From NCBI GenBank assembly GCA_902806565.1, contig CADCXA010000053.1, positions 496,001 to 560,000 on the forward strand: a DNA stretch of 64,000 nt, in the 5' to 3' direction. The notes under the pieces are model-generated. The model saw only the letters and a program-made list of their open reading frames with translations. It was not told the DNA's origin and searched no databases. Source of the stretch: Hypoxylon rubiginosum (lineage: Eukaryota > Ascomycota > Sordariomycetes > Xylariales > Hypoxylaceae). The translations under genes and the position numbers were made by a program. Positions 1 to 11,227 of the stretch are shown piece by piece (position 1 is the stretch's first letter; every line of letters starts with the position of its first letter).

Positions 1-951
1 GAGCGCAGGCGCGCGGCCAGGTCGTCCCAGTTCTGCTTGGTCTCCACTATAACAAACAGGAGTCAGTAATTAATTGCTTGTTTATTTAGGAAGGGGATTG
101 GCTCATTTAATGCATGTCACGGGAGACTGATTACTCTCAAGCGAGCATATATGATACGGGAAAGGGAGGGGGGAAAGGAACGCTAGATGCTACATACGCA
201 GGCTCGCCAGCAGCTGCCGGAGCGCCCGGACGAGCTCCGCGTCCATGGCCGGGTCGGCGTTGGGTAGGTTGCCGTACGAGCCCTCGACGCAGTGGTCGAC
301 GGCGCGCACGCCGGTCGAGAACCAGAAGCGCGCGGGCGTCGAAAGCGTCAGCGCCGGGTCGAACACCACGACGTCGGCCATCATCGACCCGTGCAGCAGG
401 ATCCGCTTCTCGTGCGTCTCCAGGTCCGTGGCCCCGCCGGCCGGCGTGAACTCGCCCGCGGACAGGGTCGTCACCACGTTGATGACCGGGACCGTCGCCG
501 GCTTCACGTCCGGGCTCGCCCTGGCCATGTCCCGGAGGTCCAACTTGCACTTGGCGTAGAGCGCGTCGACGCCCGGCATGTCCAGCACGTCGTTGGCTTC
601 GAAGAGGCGCGCCAGCTTGACGCCGTCGGTGATTGACCCGCCGCCGAGGGTGATGATGAGATCCGGGGTTTTCGCCTTTATGTCCGCCGTGAGCGCCAGC
701 ACGTCGTCCCAAGGGGTGTGAGGAAGGATTCCATAGCGGACGCCGACGATCTTTTCACCGAGCGCCGTCTTGAGGGCCGTGAAATCCTCGGTCTTGCTGA
801 TAGACCTCGACACGATGACATATACGCGCGAGGCGTGGAACGTGTTCTCGGCGTGGTGTGCACAGGCCCTGTCGAATGTAAGACCGTGTGAGATGTAAGG
901 TTTGGGGTTCGGCGGGTTTGCCAAAACGAAGGATTCGCCTGAAGCCGCCAT
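1..951 (-). CDS. Iron-ADH-superfamily / maleylacetate-reductase-like protein (3' end outside window)
   Basis: The protein belongs to the NAD(P)-dependent iron-containing alcohol dehydrogenase fold. Exon 1 is 198-951 and exon 2 is <1-46, with a GT-AG intron at 47-197 (GTATGT donor, TTATAG acceptor). Splicing joins LLASL to ETKQNWDDLA in frame. I start at the ATG at 951 (MAASGESF); the longer frame would need a GTG start. The nucleotide-binding signature GGGSITDGVK is clear near residue 105. Where metal-dependent family members have GxDAxTH, this protein has GVRAVDHCVE, so the usual metal-binding Asp is Arg. That is typical of maleylacetate reductases, which act late in aromatic degradation and do not need iron. 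The C-terminal half lies beyond the left edge. Family is confident; the exact substrate is inferred. Confidence 0.85.
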
Positions 952-2163
952 GGTTAAGCTCAACAGTGAAACAGGCACTAAGCAACAGGATATGTTTATA
1001 TTTCCTTGCGGCTGAACGGATGGTGTCCTGGGAAATGTGATACGAGGATTAATGATTTCTCGACTTAGGAAGACACAAAAGCTTGTGAGCTGCTACCTAT
1101 ATCATATCGACATAGGACGTCCTCCAGACTGATTAAATAGCTTCAAGAAGACCTAGCCTTGCCATGAGACGGAGCCGATACGCCTTTATTATATCACAGG
1201 AATCCCCAGATCCGCGTGGCATCGCCGATGCGGGGCCGCCTATTCCCGATAAAGCCGCCCAAAGTACTTTGTAGCTCCTCACCGGGACACAGCAATAGGA
1301 CGATGGTGGTACGAGCACACTGGATTGATTGTCGTAAGCGCTAATTTGCTCCCTGGATCTTAGCAAATATGTTGGTTGTCGGGGTTGATATCAGATTCTC
1401 ACCAACATGCTTCTCATACCTTCTAGGCGAGCATATCCAAATGACTCCCGGTAAGTAAATGAATCCTTACTACATGATCTGACTATGGCCATCTATGAAG
1501 TCTTGATCTTCGTAGGAGCTTGACTTGGTGATGAGAAGAGAGTAGGGAAAGGATAGTGAATTGCCGAATTCGGACTCCAAACCTCGTCGAGAGCCAATCG
1601 GAATTTAGGGGGGCACCCTAGGTATTTAAAAGTATGTAAGCACCGGTATAGTCTTGTCTAGGCTTACAACTAGGTTCTCTGCACACCCTTTATGGATATT
1701 TATGAACGATGCTGCAACTCCCAAGCCGTGATCTGATAATCGTAGGACACCGCACCGGAACCGATTCGGTCATATAAGAACAAAGACCCATCATCGATCG
1801 GTAGACCAATAAACAACCCATGCTTCGTCACCTTCGACCTCATCACTTACAAGCATACCACACCAGAATACCCAGTTCAGAAGTTGGTGGTGGGCTGGTG
1901 AACTGAAAATGGAATGGAATATGAGACTTGCGCTGAGGACACCCTCAGCGAAAAGCTGCTATGTTAAATCGACCACTACACCACCAGCGGATATCCCCAG
2001 AGATATCCTGGATGCACGTTGAAACATGCTGGGATATTAGCGGCTGATAGCTAATAGCCCTATATATGGGTAAGACGTAGAGCTTCGCACATGAGCAAGG
2101 TTAGGCTGCAAAAGAAGTCGGTCGCGTCTCAACTCGTGCGACCCAGCCAGCTCCCATGCAGCT
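952..2163. other. Intergenic region, divergent promoters
   Basis: This 1.2-kb gap separates the minus-strand dehydrogenase from the plus-strand MFS gene and must hold both promoters. I see only short unconnected ORFs (for example on the minus strand at 1133-1366) and no RNA gene or repeat. Confidence 0.5.
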
Positions 2164-4228
2164 ATGTCATTTACGGACTCGCTCTTCCGAAGCTCGTTCT
2201 GGAGCTACGAAACCCACGACGTCACGCTCCGCCGCCTGAGCGAGTTGTACACGCCGCCGCCTGAGCCCGCGGAGCCCGAGGCGGCCCTCCCGGTAACGGC
2301 GGAAGTAGAGCAGCAGTCCAGGTTCTCCATCAGCAGCGACGACGACGACGACGACGACGGGCCGGGCAGCTCGCAGTCGTCCAACCCGATCGTGGCGCCG
2401 CTGTCGCTGGGCCTGCAGCGGATCATGTACCGCGACAAGGCCCTCCCGCCGGTCCCGCGGTCGTACAGCCTCGCGAGGCAGCAGCGGAGGCAGATGAGCG
2501 TCCGGAGCTCGGGCTTGGGGAACATCGACGAGATATCCTGGCCGATGCCGCCCGGGATGGCTCCGCCGGCGAAACCACCACCGTCGACGCCCCTGCCGCC
2601 CCTCCCCGTGAAACCAGATGACAAGGCGAACGAGATGTCGAGGACCCGTTCATTTCTGTACGTTTCAACGGTCTGCATGGCCCAATTATGTGCTCGTAAG
2701 TCCAGGTAATCATCCCGCTGGCATCTAGCCGAGATGGGTTAACACAGTCTCAGAGGCAGGTATCGGCCAGACGCTGGCGATTCTTCGTGAAATCGGGACG
2801 AGCTTCGACGTCAGCAATCCCGGCGACCTGGTTTGGGTTCTAGCTGGATATAGCTTGGCGATCGGCACCTTCGTACTGATCGCGGGCAGGTTAGGCGATA
2901 CCTACGGCTACAAGCGAATATTCCTCATCGGCTTCGTCTGGTCTTCCGTATTTTCCGCCATCTCGGGCGTGGCGGTCTACTCGACTCACGCCCTGTTCGT
3001 AGCCAGTCGCGTGTTCCACGGCATGGGTACCGCCCTCTCCCTTCCGAATGGCCTCGCACTTCTGGCGGTAACATACCCTCCAGGAAAGAAGAAATCTATG
3101 GTCTTCACGCTGGTCGCAACGATGGCGCCTATAGGCATAATAATCGGAGCGGCGAGCGCGAGTCTGTTTGCGCTAGCTTGGTGGCCGATAACGTACTGGA
3201 CATTCGCGGTGACATTGGTGACCATTGCCGTCATAGGACACTTCGTCATTCCCGATTCTACCCTGAAGACCGAGGTGCCTGCCAACTTTCGCGCTGCTAT
3301 ATCTGAGCTCGATATCCCAGGGGCGATCACGGGAGTCACAGCCCTCGTGCTGATAAGTTTCGCTTGGAACCAAGCCCCTATAGTCGGATGGCAAGAGCCG
3401 TATCTCTGGATCGCGCTCATTGTCGGCATCCTGCTCGCGACGCTGTTCGTGCTGATTGAGAACTACTATGCCGCCAAGCCTCTCATACCGTTCTACGCGC
3501 TTTCCCCGGATGTCTCATTCATCCTTGTCGTGGGGGCCTGCGGCTGGTCGTGCTTCGGCATCTGGGCTAGTTATACCTGGCAATTCCTGGAAAACATTCG
3601 TGGTGTCCCTCCACTCCTGGTATGCTTGCCCATTCACACTCATTGATAGAAAGTAGCTGAGCTAAATCATTTATAGGCTACAGCGTATATCAGCCCCTGT
3701 ATTATCGTCGGCTGCTGTGCCACGATGTCAACAGGGTTGGTGCTCCAGCGCTTGGGGCCATCTATCGTGGTATTCGTCTCTCTCCTAGGGTTTACATTAG
3801 GGGCCGTGCTTGTTGCGACGATGCCTGCTGTCCAGATATACTGGGCACAGTTGTTTTTCTCCGTGCTGATCGTCTCTTGGGCAATGGACACAAGCTATCC
3901 AGCTGCGACATTGGCCCTGTCGAACGCGGTTGAAAGTAAACATCAGGGCGCCGCGGCTAGTTTGGCCAGCACCGTAATGAACTACAGCATTTCGATCGGA
4001 TTAGGGATAGCTAGAACGGTGGAGTCCTATGTAAATAGAGGCGAGCCGTCCTTGGAAAATAAGTTGGAAGGGTATAGAGCCGCATTATTTACCGCAGTTA
4101 GTCTGGCAGGCCTAGGCGCCATCATCTGCACCGCTTTCCTGTTGAGAGAGTACTTGAAAATAGGGTACTTGAAGAGACGGAAGCGGTGCTGTACGTGCCA
4201 CGGAGTGGTAGAGGGGAGCCAAATCTAG
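2164..4228 (+). CDS. MFS drug-type exporter, DHA2 (14-TM) family, with acidic N-terminal extension
   Basis: This is a plasma-membrane proton antiporter of the major facilitator superfamily. Exons are 2164-2695, 2748-3619 and 3677-4228; both introns (52 and 57 nt) are GT-AG and keep the frame, giving 651 aa. The first ~155 residues are hydrophilic, with a run of seven Asp (SSDDDDDDDGPG) and a Pro-rich stretch. TM1 follows at YVSTVCMAQL and is split by intron 1. MFS motif A is present as GRLGDTYGYKR, followed by a DHA2-like order of helices and the usual late VESKHQGAAASL segment. DHA2 members export drugs, toxins or metals; the substrate cannot be told here. The extension makes the protein about 100 residues longer than the usual 500-570. 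Confidence 0.88.
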
Positions 4229-4538
4229 ATAAAATCATTCTCTCGGAATGATTAGCCTACCCGCATACGACTTAAGAGATAGATAGTACACCAAGACATT
4301 GGCGACGTTGCGAGGGGTTTAACTGTCAAGACCGGGGAGACCAGTATGACCTGAGCACGGAGGAAACCGCTTCCAATGACATCGACGATGCAGGTCTTGG
4401 TGACTTACATAAACTCATAATTACCTAGTTGTGAAAGTAAACTTCTTTCAGACCTGTAAGCTGGATTTACACCGCAAGTTCTCAAGTTTTCTAATACCCC
4501 AGCGATGGCTTCAAGCATTCTCCAAGCTTCGTGCTCAT
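4229..4538. other. Convergent intergenic spacer
   Basis: This spacer lies between the 3' end of the MFS gene and the small ORF downstream of the NACHT gene. On the minus strand an open frame from about 4560 to 4425 reads KNIDEHEAWRMLEAIAG and on, in a frame different from the neighbouring ORF. It may be an eroded continuation of that locus. Nothing else is visible. Confidence 0.35.
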
Positions 4539-4877
4539 CTATGTTCTTCTCCTTCCATCTTCATCACGTTCAAATAAATGATTTGGTATATTTGAACAAA
4601 GCTCCACATCTGCTCCCTGAATGTCCTCCCAGGACATCGCAGCCATGAAATTGACCACCTGTTTCCCAGCCTCATTTCCTTCTGAGAAAATGTGAATGGA
4701 GTTATATCTATATCTAACGCCGGATTTTTTCTGGGAATTGAGCCTACTCAAAAACCAGTTGAGAAATAGTGTGTCCAACTTCCTAATGTCTTCAACGTCG
4801 TTGGTCGGTGAAGGCCGTTGCCAAAGTCCCCTTCTGCGAGGAATTACTGCATGAATATGGACGATTTCCGGGTTCAT
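4539..4877 (-). CDS. Small ORF abutting the NACHT gene, glycosyltransferase-like fragment?
   Basis: This is a 112-residue ORF whose ATG overlaps the NACHT stop codon by one base (TGATG at 4879-4875). Such an overlap is odd for a eukaryotic gene pair, so it is more likely a frame-shifted 3' continuation or a fragment than an independent gene. The stretch YNSIHIFSEGNE followed by GADVELCSNIP resembles the conserved IHIFSEG...v.l region of fungal and plant fucosyltransferase-like (NodZ-type) proteins, but the catalytic remainder is absent. That similarity is a recollection of the family, not a search result. No intron linking it cleanly to the upstream frame was found. Confidence 0.3.
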   Translation of the reverse strand: MNPEIVHIHAVIPRRRGLWQRPSPTNDVEDIRKLDTLFLNWFLSRLNSQKKSGVRYRYNSIHIFSEGNEAGKQVVNFMAAMSWEDIQGADVELCSNIPNHLFERDEDGRRRT

Positions 4878-7793
4878 CAAGCTTGAAAGAATATGCGGTA
4901 ATCAATAGGGCTAGGAGAAGATGTAAGCCGATCGATGAACTTTAAAATATTGGCGGGATTTAGCGATAATAGAAAGCTATGCTCGTACCCGGGCTGTAGA
5001 ATTAACGTATCGTCGTGTAGATGACTTCCACATTCTCCTAATGCCTTGACGCATCCCTGAATTGCCTCTGCGTATGTCCTCATTGCTCCTGCTAATAACA
5101 GCTCTCGTTGGCTGGACAAAACGAATTCCAAGAACACGTTGGAAATAAGTAGCCGAAATGCAGTGCGGTTAACGTAATATATGTTGTCTATTGGAGATCC
5201 GAATCTCTTCGTCAGGTTATATTCATAGTCCATATGAGGATTGGCGCCGTGCTTAAGGAGCCATTCAATGCAGGAAATCCTAGACAGCAGTCCCTCGAGC
5301 CAGAATTGAGAAATAATTAATTCGTCTTGATCCTCATCGATGGCATTCGCAGTTTCCCAAACGTCGATAATCATCAAATCCGACCGCCATCTCCGCGTAC
5401 TTAATCTCTCACAGCATGTGTAGAGGATCTGACTCTTTACTTGCTGGGAAATGCATTCAAATACTCCGCCGACGTGATGAATTTGATTTAGGACTGTCAG
5501 ATCGCCAGCATCAGCCGCAGCGGCTAGGAGAACCTGACCCCATGCTGGATTTTGATGTGCTGGCGGCATCCATTCTAGGTTATCGACGAGTCTTTCGTCT
5601 TCTACCCCCTTTAGTCGTAATAGGATCAGCATACCTATTGCCATCGAGTAATTATCCTGGGTTGACCCCCAGAGAGTTATATCGCTGCCTTCATAATCCT
5701 GGGCCATTGTGGCCCCTATATGGGCTGCATCTCTAGTGACGCTGAGATATGTTAGGAGTTTCTCTTCCGTTGATCTATCATCGTAACCCATGATGGCCTG
5801 ACCATCATTTGTGCCTTTGAGAAATTCTAGTACAGACCGATGAATGAAGCGGACAGAAGAAGCAGGGAAGTCATAAGACGAGTTTATCTCTACAAGACCG
5901 GCGGTTCTCGCTAAGAGCCATCTTTCGTACTGTCGCCGTATGCGAGTGTCTTCCTCAGAAGTATAGTAGCCTTTACTTGTTACTAAATGTTGCAATTCCT
6001 TTCGAAGATCCTGATGAGTTGCTAATAGACAATGTCGCCAAGTCCGGATTCTGATAGGTGCGTAAAGCGCGTAATGGAAAACCTTAGCAGCATCCCTTTT
6101 GTAGACCAATAAGTCTGCGTTTTGCCTATGCCACATTTGCCTGTACAGTTCGTTAAGGTTAGGTGCAAATTCGTCCAGGCGCTGTTTCAGTAATGTCCAC
6201 GAATCTCCATTTGCTAAGCCTCTGGCGAGGCTTTTAGTTGCCATGATCGCCCACAGAAACACCCCCTCTGATATACGCACGAGGTTTGAAAGGAGCTGTT
6301 GATAGTCTTCTTCAGAAACCTGTAACGATGCCTTATAACCGTTGAGGGTAGCGTCGGCATGAGAAAGCATAGCATCGTAATTAAGGTCTTGGACCTTAAG
6401 AGTTGGGTATGACTCTAGACATCCTCGGAAGATATTTTCCGGGCGACACGACACGCAAATTTTGACGTTTGGGAGGCGTCTCAGAGACTCCACTAACTTG
6501 ACAATAGCCTCTCTCTCATCAATCCGTATTTCGTCAAGTCCGTCGACAAACAGGCAAGCAGCTGGGTTCCGATGCCGAAGACATTCAAATAGAGCATCAG
6601 AAAGCTCTTTCAAGGACCAATCGTGCTCGGATATTTTCCTTTCTATTCCCGGTCGAATCTGGAGCAAGTAGTCCCAGACGTCGGGGTCTTCGTCAAGAAG
6701 CTGGTGTAAGAGGGTGCGTACGCAGCCTAAAATCTTACGTTGTAAAGAGCTTCTGCCTAATTCATAGAAGAAGAATTGAAATATCTTGACTGAGGGTTTC
6801 CATGTCCGAAGACATTCAATTGTTCGGCGATGATGAATTAGACATTTGACGAGAGTACTTTTGCCACTTCCTGGCTTGCCGTTGATCCAGAACACCGGTG
6901 CATCTGATCGCAGCCAATCTGAAGCCTTGGATTTTTGAAAGATTTCGTGCGCGATATCGTCCGAGGCTTCTCCGATGTTCTTCTCTCGTTCGTTCATTTC
7001 CGGGAAATATAAAGTGGAGAGGAGACGATTCCGGGTTTCTTCAAGCTGTCGCTGAGATGATTCAGACGCTAGCCTTGTGTCCATCAGAGTAATTCGATCT
7101 CTTGTAAGCTCCGCCTCAGCAGTCACATGAACCCTTGTTGCCTGTGTTTCCTTGGAAATCAATTGAGACAAGGCTCTGCGTCCTTCTGACCAACGGTCGA
7201 TGAACTGCTTTATGCTCTCATGAAGGTTTGCATATCCCTCTTCCAAGAGACAGTTGCCAGCTTCTGTTGATGAACTAGATAAACATTTAGTAGATTCCTC
7301 TAAAGCGTCTCTTCGTACGTACCATATTCTGCTTAGAAGTTCTGAGTTCATGACGTCTCTGGTACTGTCGATTCTTTTCTCCAGGGTAGACATCTGAGCT
7401 TGATAGCGAATCTTGTATTTGGCTACGTTCCTGAGCCGGCTGAGCCTACCTGCCGAAGGTGTCGTCGCGACCTTGGAAAGTAATCCCTGGAGCTCTTTGG
7501 TGTCTCGGACTAAGTCTGACGCTAGGTTCTTGAGTCGGGTTCTGGCTAATTGCCTTTCCGATTCTACGTCTCTAGATGCGTCGTTAGGACTAGAGTAGAC
7601 ATGATCAAACTCGTTAGTCCTCTGTTCAAGCGTTGATGCGATGCTCGAAAGGTGTGCTGAATTCGACGCGAGATCAAGGCTCCGGAGAACCGTCCTTGAA
7701 CGTGCTTCGGTAGAGCCCAATGAATTCGCCTGCGAATGAAATGACTTGCATCATATTGCAGACGAGACTCAGCGTTGCAATTACTTCAGCCAT
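4877..7793 (-). pseudogene. NACHT-domain STAND protein (NLR-like), 5' frameshift
   Basis: This is a fungal NLR-type signalling ATPase, of the kind linked to allorecognition and programmed cell death. The main frame runs 7720-4877 (947 codons) but opens with TTG, not ATG. The natural start is the ATG at 7793 (MAEVIATLSLVCNMM...), one frame away; that frame ends ...FKDGSPEP and would meet DLASNSAHL if a single T near 7676-7677 were absent. The N-terminal ~250 residues look like the helical STAND N-domain. The P-loop GKPGSGKST lies at ORF residues 281-289 and the Walker B FVDGLDE near 390. The C-terminal half is helical with an ankyrin-like LLKHGANPH. No WD40, ankyrin or TPR array is obvious. 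Either a real frameshift or a base error at 7676. Confidence 0.85.
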
Positions 7794-8554
7794 GATGGGT
7801 TTCGCTAGCAGTTTTGCAAGATTGAGGGGGGAAAAGACCTCTAGGGGATTTGCTTGGCTACGATTTCTGGAAATCCCTATTCATACTTACTTACCAACCT
7901 AACCTACCACCTAGGCATATTTTCCGCGTTGTGATTGTACCGTAAAGTAAATATATTGGACGCCATCCATCGGCAGGCTGTGCTTGGGCGCACACATCAT
8001 GCAAAAGTTACTGGCACTGCCCTCTTAAGATCATGACATAGGCAGGCTGTCGGCTGTTGCGAATGCAGCCTGATTCGTTCATCAGGATATAACATCTTTA
8101 CTGGCAACCGGTCTCGCGAGATAAGGCGCATTGAGATTCTGGCCTGCCGTAGGCTCTGAATGATGCATTGATGAGTTGAAGTTGCTAAAATCAATTGTTA
8201 CCTGTTCCAAAAAAGTTACGCGTGGTCTAGTGGAGACAGAAAGGGACAATAACGGGAGCTATGATCAAAATGACGTGTATATGTTGCCCCTCGTTCTATC
8301 TTGGGCTAGCAGGCTGGCAGGCTAGAAGCTTGTGACAGGCCAGCCAGGCCAGCAGGCCAGCATCCCATTAACTGAAGTCAGGCCTCCGACTTGGCAGGTA
8401 CCTACACCTATACCTACCAAGCTACTGCCTGTTTCTATCGCATACCAATTTCTAACCTTTCAACTTTCTATTTGAATACCTATTTTCTATCTTCCTACTT
8501 CTAACTGCTCGTAGTGTTTATTCTTCAACAAATATACTGCTAAATTCATCCATC
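7794..8554. other. Divergent promoter region with GGC-rich short repeats
   Basis: This region separates the NACHT gene from the Vip1-like gene. Around 8308-8365 there is a cluster of overlapping CAGGC/CCAGC repeats (GCAGGCTGGCAGGC, CAGGCCAGCCAGGCC). The 5' leader of the Vip1 gene (8400-8554) is rich in CT and ACCTA. No ORF of interest. Confidence 0.4.
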
Positions 8555-9549
8555 ATGGCCTCCAACACTGTTTTAGTCAAGAACATCAACGCTGAGGCGG
8601 AAGACAAGGAGATCAAAGACTTCTTCAGCTTCTGGTAAGATTGTTCTTACCTGCTGTCTTTAGAGTGCATTACTTACTGATCGACTTATTATAGCGGCAA
8701 GATTACCGAGATCAAGGTCACTCCCGGCGAGGGCAACACCAAAGATGCCAGCGTCACATTTGAGAAGGAGACTGCCGCCAAAACCGCCCAGCTTCTAAAT
8801 AACACTCAGCTCAAGGGCACCCAGATCTCCGTCACCCCAGCCGACGGCAAGATCGACGATGGTACCCCGCATACTACGAACGCTGACCGCGATACCGATG
8901 AGATCACCCAGGAAGAGAAGCCGAGAAGCCGCATCCTAGCCGAGTACCTCGCGCATGGCTATGTTGTTGGTGATGCTACCCTCCAGCGAGCCATCGAACT
9001 CGACCACCAGCACGGCGTAACCAACCGCTTCATGAACACCCTGATGAACCTCGACCAGAAGTACCACGCCAGCGAACGCGCCAAGGCGACGGACCAAACA
9101 TACGGCATTTCCAACCGTGCCAACACCATCTTCAGTGGCTTGACCTCGTACTTCGAGAAGGCCACGAGCTCGCCTACAGGCAAGAAACTAGTCAAATTCT
9201 ACACCGATGGCCAGCGTCAAGTGCAAGACATCCACGCCGAAGCGCGCCGTCTCGCCGACCTGAAGAAAGAGGAGCACGGTGGTAGCGCCTACAAGGCCAG
9301 CGGGCTTGAGAGAGTTTTTGGCAAGGAGAAGGCTGCTCAGGGCACCACTGCTGGTGATGCTAGTGCTACTACCGATACCTGTAAGTTGAGCATACGTTGA
9401 GCGCATGATGTTATGTTCGAATCAGCTGGCTAACGATTCTTCTAGCTTCGGTACCCGCACCAGGTCCCAAGGCCGGCACACAGGAGTCTACCCCGCTAAG
9501 CACTACTGGCGCTATCCCCACGAAAGCGCCTGGTGACGAGAATAAGTAA
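8555..9549 (+). CDS. vip1: RRM protein, Vip1-like
   Basis: Exons are 8555-8634, 8695-9380 and 9446-9549, all GT-AG and frame-preserving, giving 289 aa. The N-terminal ~75 residues form an RNA recognition motif: TVLVKNINAEAED is the RNP2-type strand and DASVTFEKE the RNP1-type strand, a weak version lacking the aromatic pair. The middle is a charged helical segment (AEYLAHGYVVGD, then FSGLTSYFEKA) characteristic of the fungal Vip1 family, which was named in fission yeast and is annotated as an actin-cytoskeleton or stress-associated protein. The C-terminus is a low-complexity Pro/Thr/Gly tail. Codon use and intact splicing suggest a working housekeeping gene. The function in filamentous fungi is poorly defined. 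Confidence 0.85.
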
Positions 9550-10113
9550 GGAGGGCGAAATGAAAGCAAGTTGATACTGTTAACGAATTATTATGAATCG
9601 GGTATCGGGTCCCTTGTAGTTTTATAATAGTTAGCTTTTCCAATACGATTGTATTCTCTACAATTTATTACCCACGAATTACTTCCAGAAGAGAAATTTG
9701 GTATAAAGTGTCAATTGGCGCGGACTTACGCCCCTCTGTTGGGAAAGGCGATAATCCCAAATATACCGGACTCAATTCTACGTCATTTTACATATCGATC
9801 ACGGATTGCTCTTAATGGCTAATTCTATAGATTGATGAATCATCGATACTTATTGTTTACCTATTATCTCATTTTGTAGGGTAGTAGTTGGTGTATATCT
9901 ATCTAAATAATTTATATTGCGAAGTAGAGTAGGGAGTGGGCGTCACACAAATTTCACGTAGAAAGGTATATTCGATTGTTCATTTTGCTCATTCATGGGC
10001 TTTATAGGCGATTACGCCACACTCAGTCGTATCTAATACAATGCGTCCTCATTTCTAAAAACCATAGTGCCTGCTGACATAAAGAAAACCTTTGGCTAAA
10101 ACCCGCCGCTCGT
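9550..10113. other. Convergent 3' intergenic region
   Basis: AT-rich 3' flanks of the Vip1-like gene and the small conserved gene. No ORF, RNA gene or repeat stands out. Confidence 0.5.
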
Positions 10114-10394
10114 TTACGATGATGGTTTCGTAGTCTTAGTGAATTTGTCTTGGACGGAGTCTTCGAGAGGACCCTTGGGGTTCGAGGTCAAGCCCTGGAA
10201 TATCGACAATGTTAGACACTTTATTTATCATGGCTGGAGGGACGGCTACTGACTCCCAGCTGGTCTTGCATCTTCTCCTTCTTGTTGGGTGCATTATCGG
10301 TGCCTTGGCCAGAGCCAGGGGTATCCTTGAGCTGAGCGCCGCTCTGGCTCTCAGGGGGAGGGGACTGGCGGCCTTCGTTTGATGCAGACGACAT
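10114..10394 (-). CDS. Small conserved fungal protein (73 aa)
   Basis: Two exons, 10254-10394 and 10114-10194, joined across a 59-nt GT-AG intron (GTCAGT donor, CCAG acceptor) give 73 residues. The sequence starts MSSASNEGRQSPPPESQSGAQ and ends in GLTSNPKGPLEDSVQDKF followed by a basic tail. It is hydrophilic, has no signal peptide or membrane segment, and looks intrinsically disordered. I recognise this pattern (MSSA..GRQSPPPE.QSGAQL.DTPGS...LSSNPKGPLE) as a small protein widespread in filamentous ascomycetes whose function is not known to me. Without splicing the frame stops after 57 codons, so gene finders could easily miss it. Confidence 0.75.
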
Positions 10395-11227
10395 GATGAA
10401 TGATGTGTGTGAAGTAGATTCGGAGTGGTTGGATCTATACCATTATTATTGTTAGTTCATCGAACTGTGATATGAATGGTTGTAAGTAAGCTCACGTTGT
10501 GGTACTGAGAGGTATCGTGGTTTGCAGTTGTTGGTTGATTCTTTGAGGTTGTCGGGGAAGAAGAGAGAGGAATTGGCTAGAGCAGGTAGCGTGAATAAAT
10601 ACAGGTCCTTCGGAATATTTCCAGTTACCAATATATGCAAGTGATCGCAATCTTTTGGATTCTCACGCAGTTGACATCAGTGTAATCGTCATTGCCCGTC
10701 ATACTCCATATTCAGATGTCAAAGCAAACCTACCCTACGTCATTGCTCTCTCTGATCCTCTTATCGATATTGTGCTGAGGCATTAAATATGGGACTGCCC
10801 GGAGCTTCTAGACCGGAAGAGGCTTAATTGAACTTTTAAGAGTCAAGCCACAGAGCGGGCTCGTGGGGGGAGGGGGGGTTTCGACGCCACGGCCTTGCAC
10901 GGCCTACAAGTTGGGGTTGTTCGATAAGGCTGAACCTCTGAACCGCCTTATTGAAGCTTTAAGCTTGATGGGCAAACATTGGGCAGACAACTAAGAACAC
11001 CTGCAAGCCGTCCGATCACAGCAACTGTTTCAGCCCAAACAAACAACAGTCATTCTTAGGCAGTTCTCACAGCACTTCCAAGGCAATGTAATCCTACATT
11101 CAACTAACGTTATCCCTTGGATTACTCTTGCTTCAAGTTAAACCCTGTCCGTTCCCTCGTTAAGAAATATCAAAAACACATCATCAATACAGCACACCAC
11201 AGTTGGGTATCTTGCGTATGAGTCAAG
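10395..11227. other. Divergent promoter region
   Basis: This holds the promoters of the small conserved gene (minus) and the serine-rich gene (plus). It contains a GGGGGGAGGGGGGG tract near 10864-10879 and CT/CA-rich leaders. No coding sequence seen. Confidence 0.45.
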
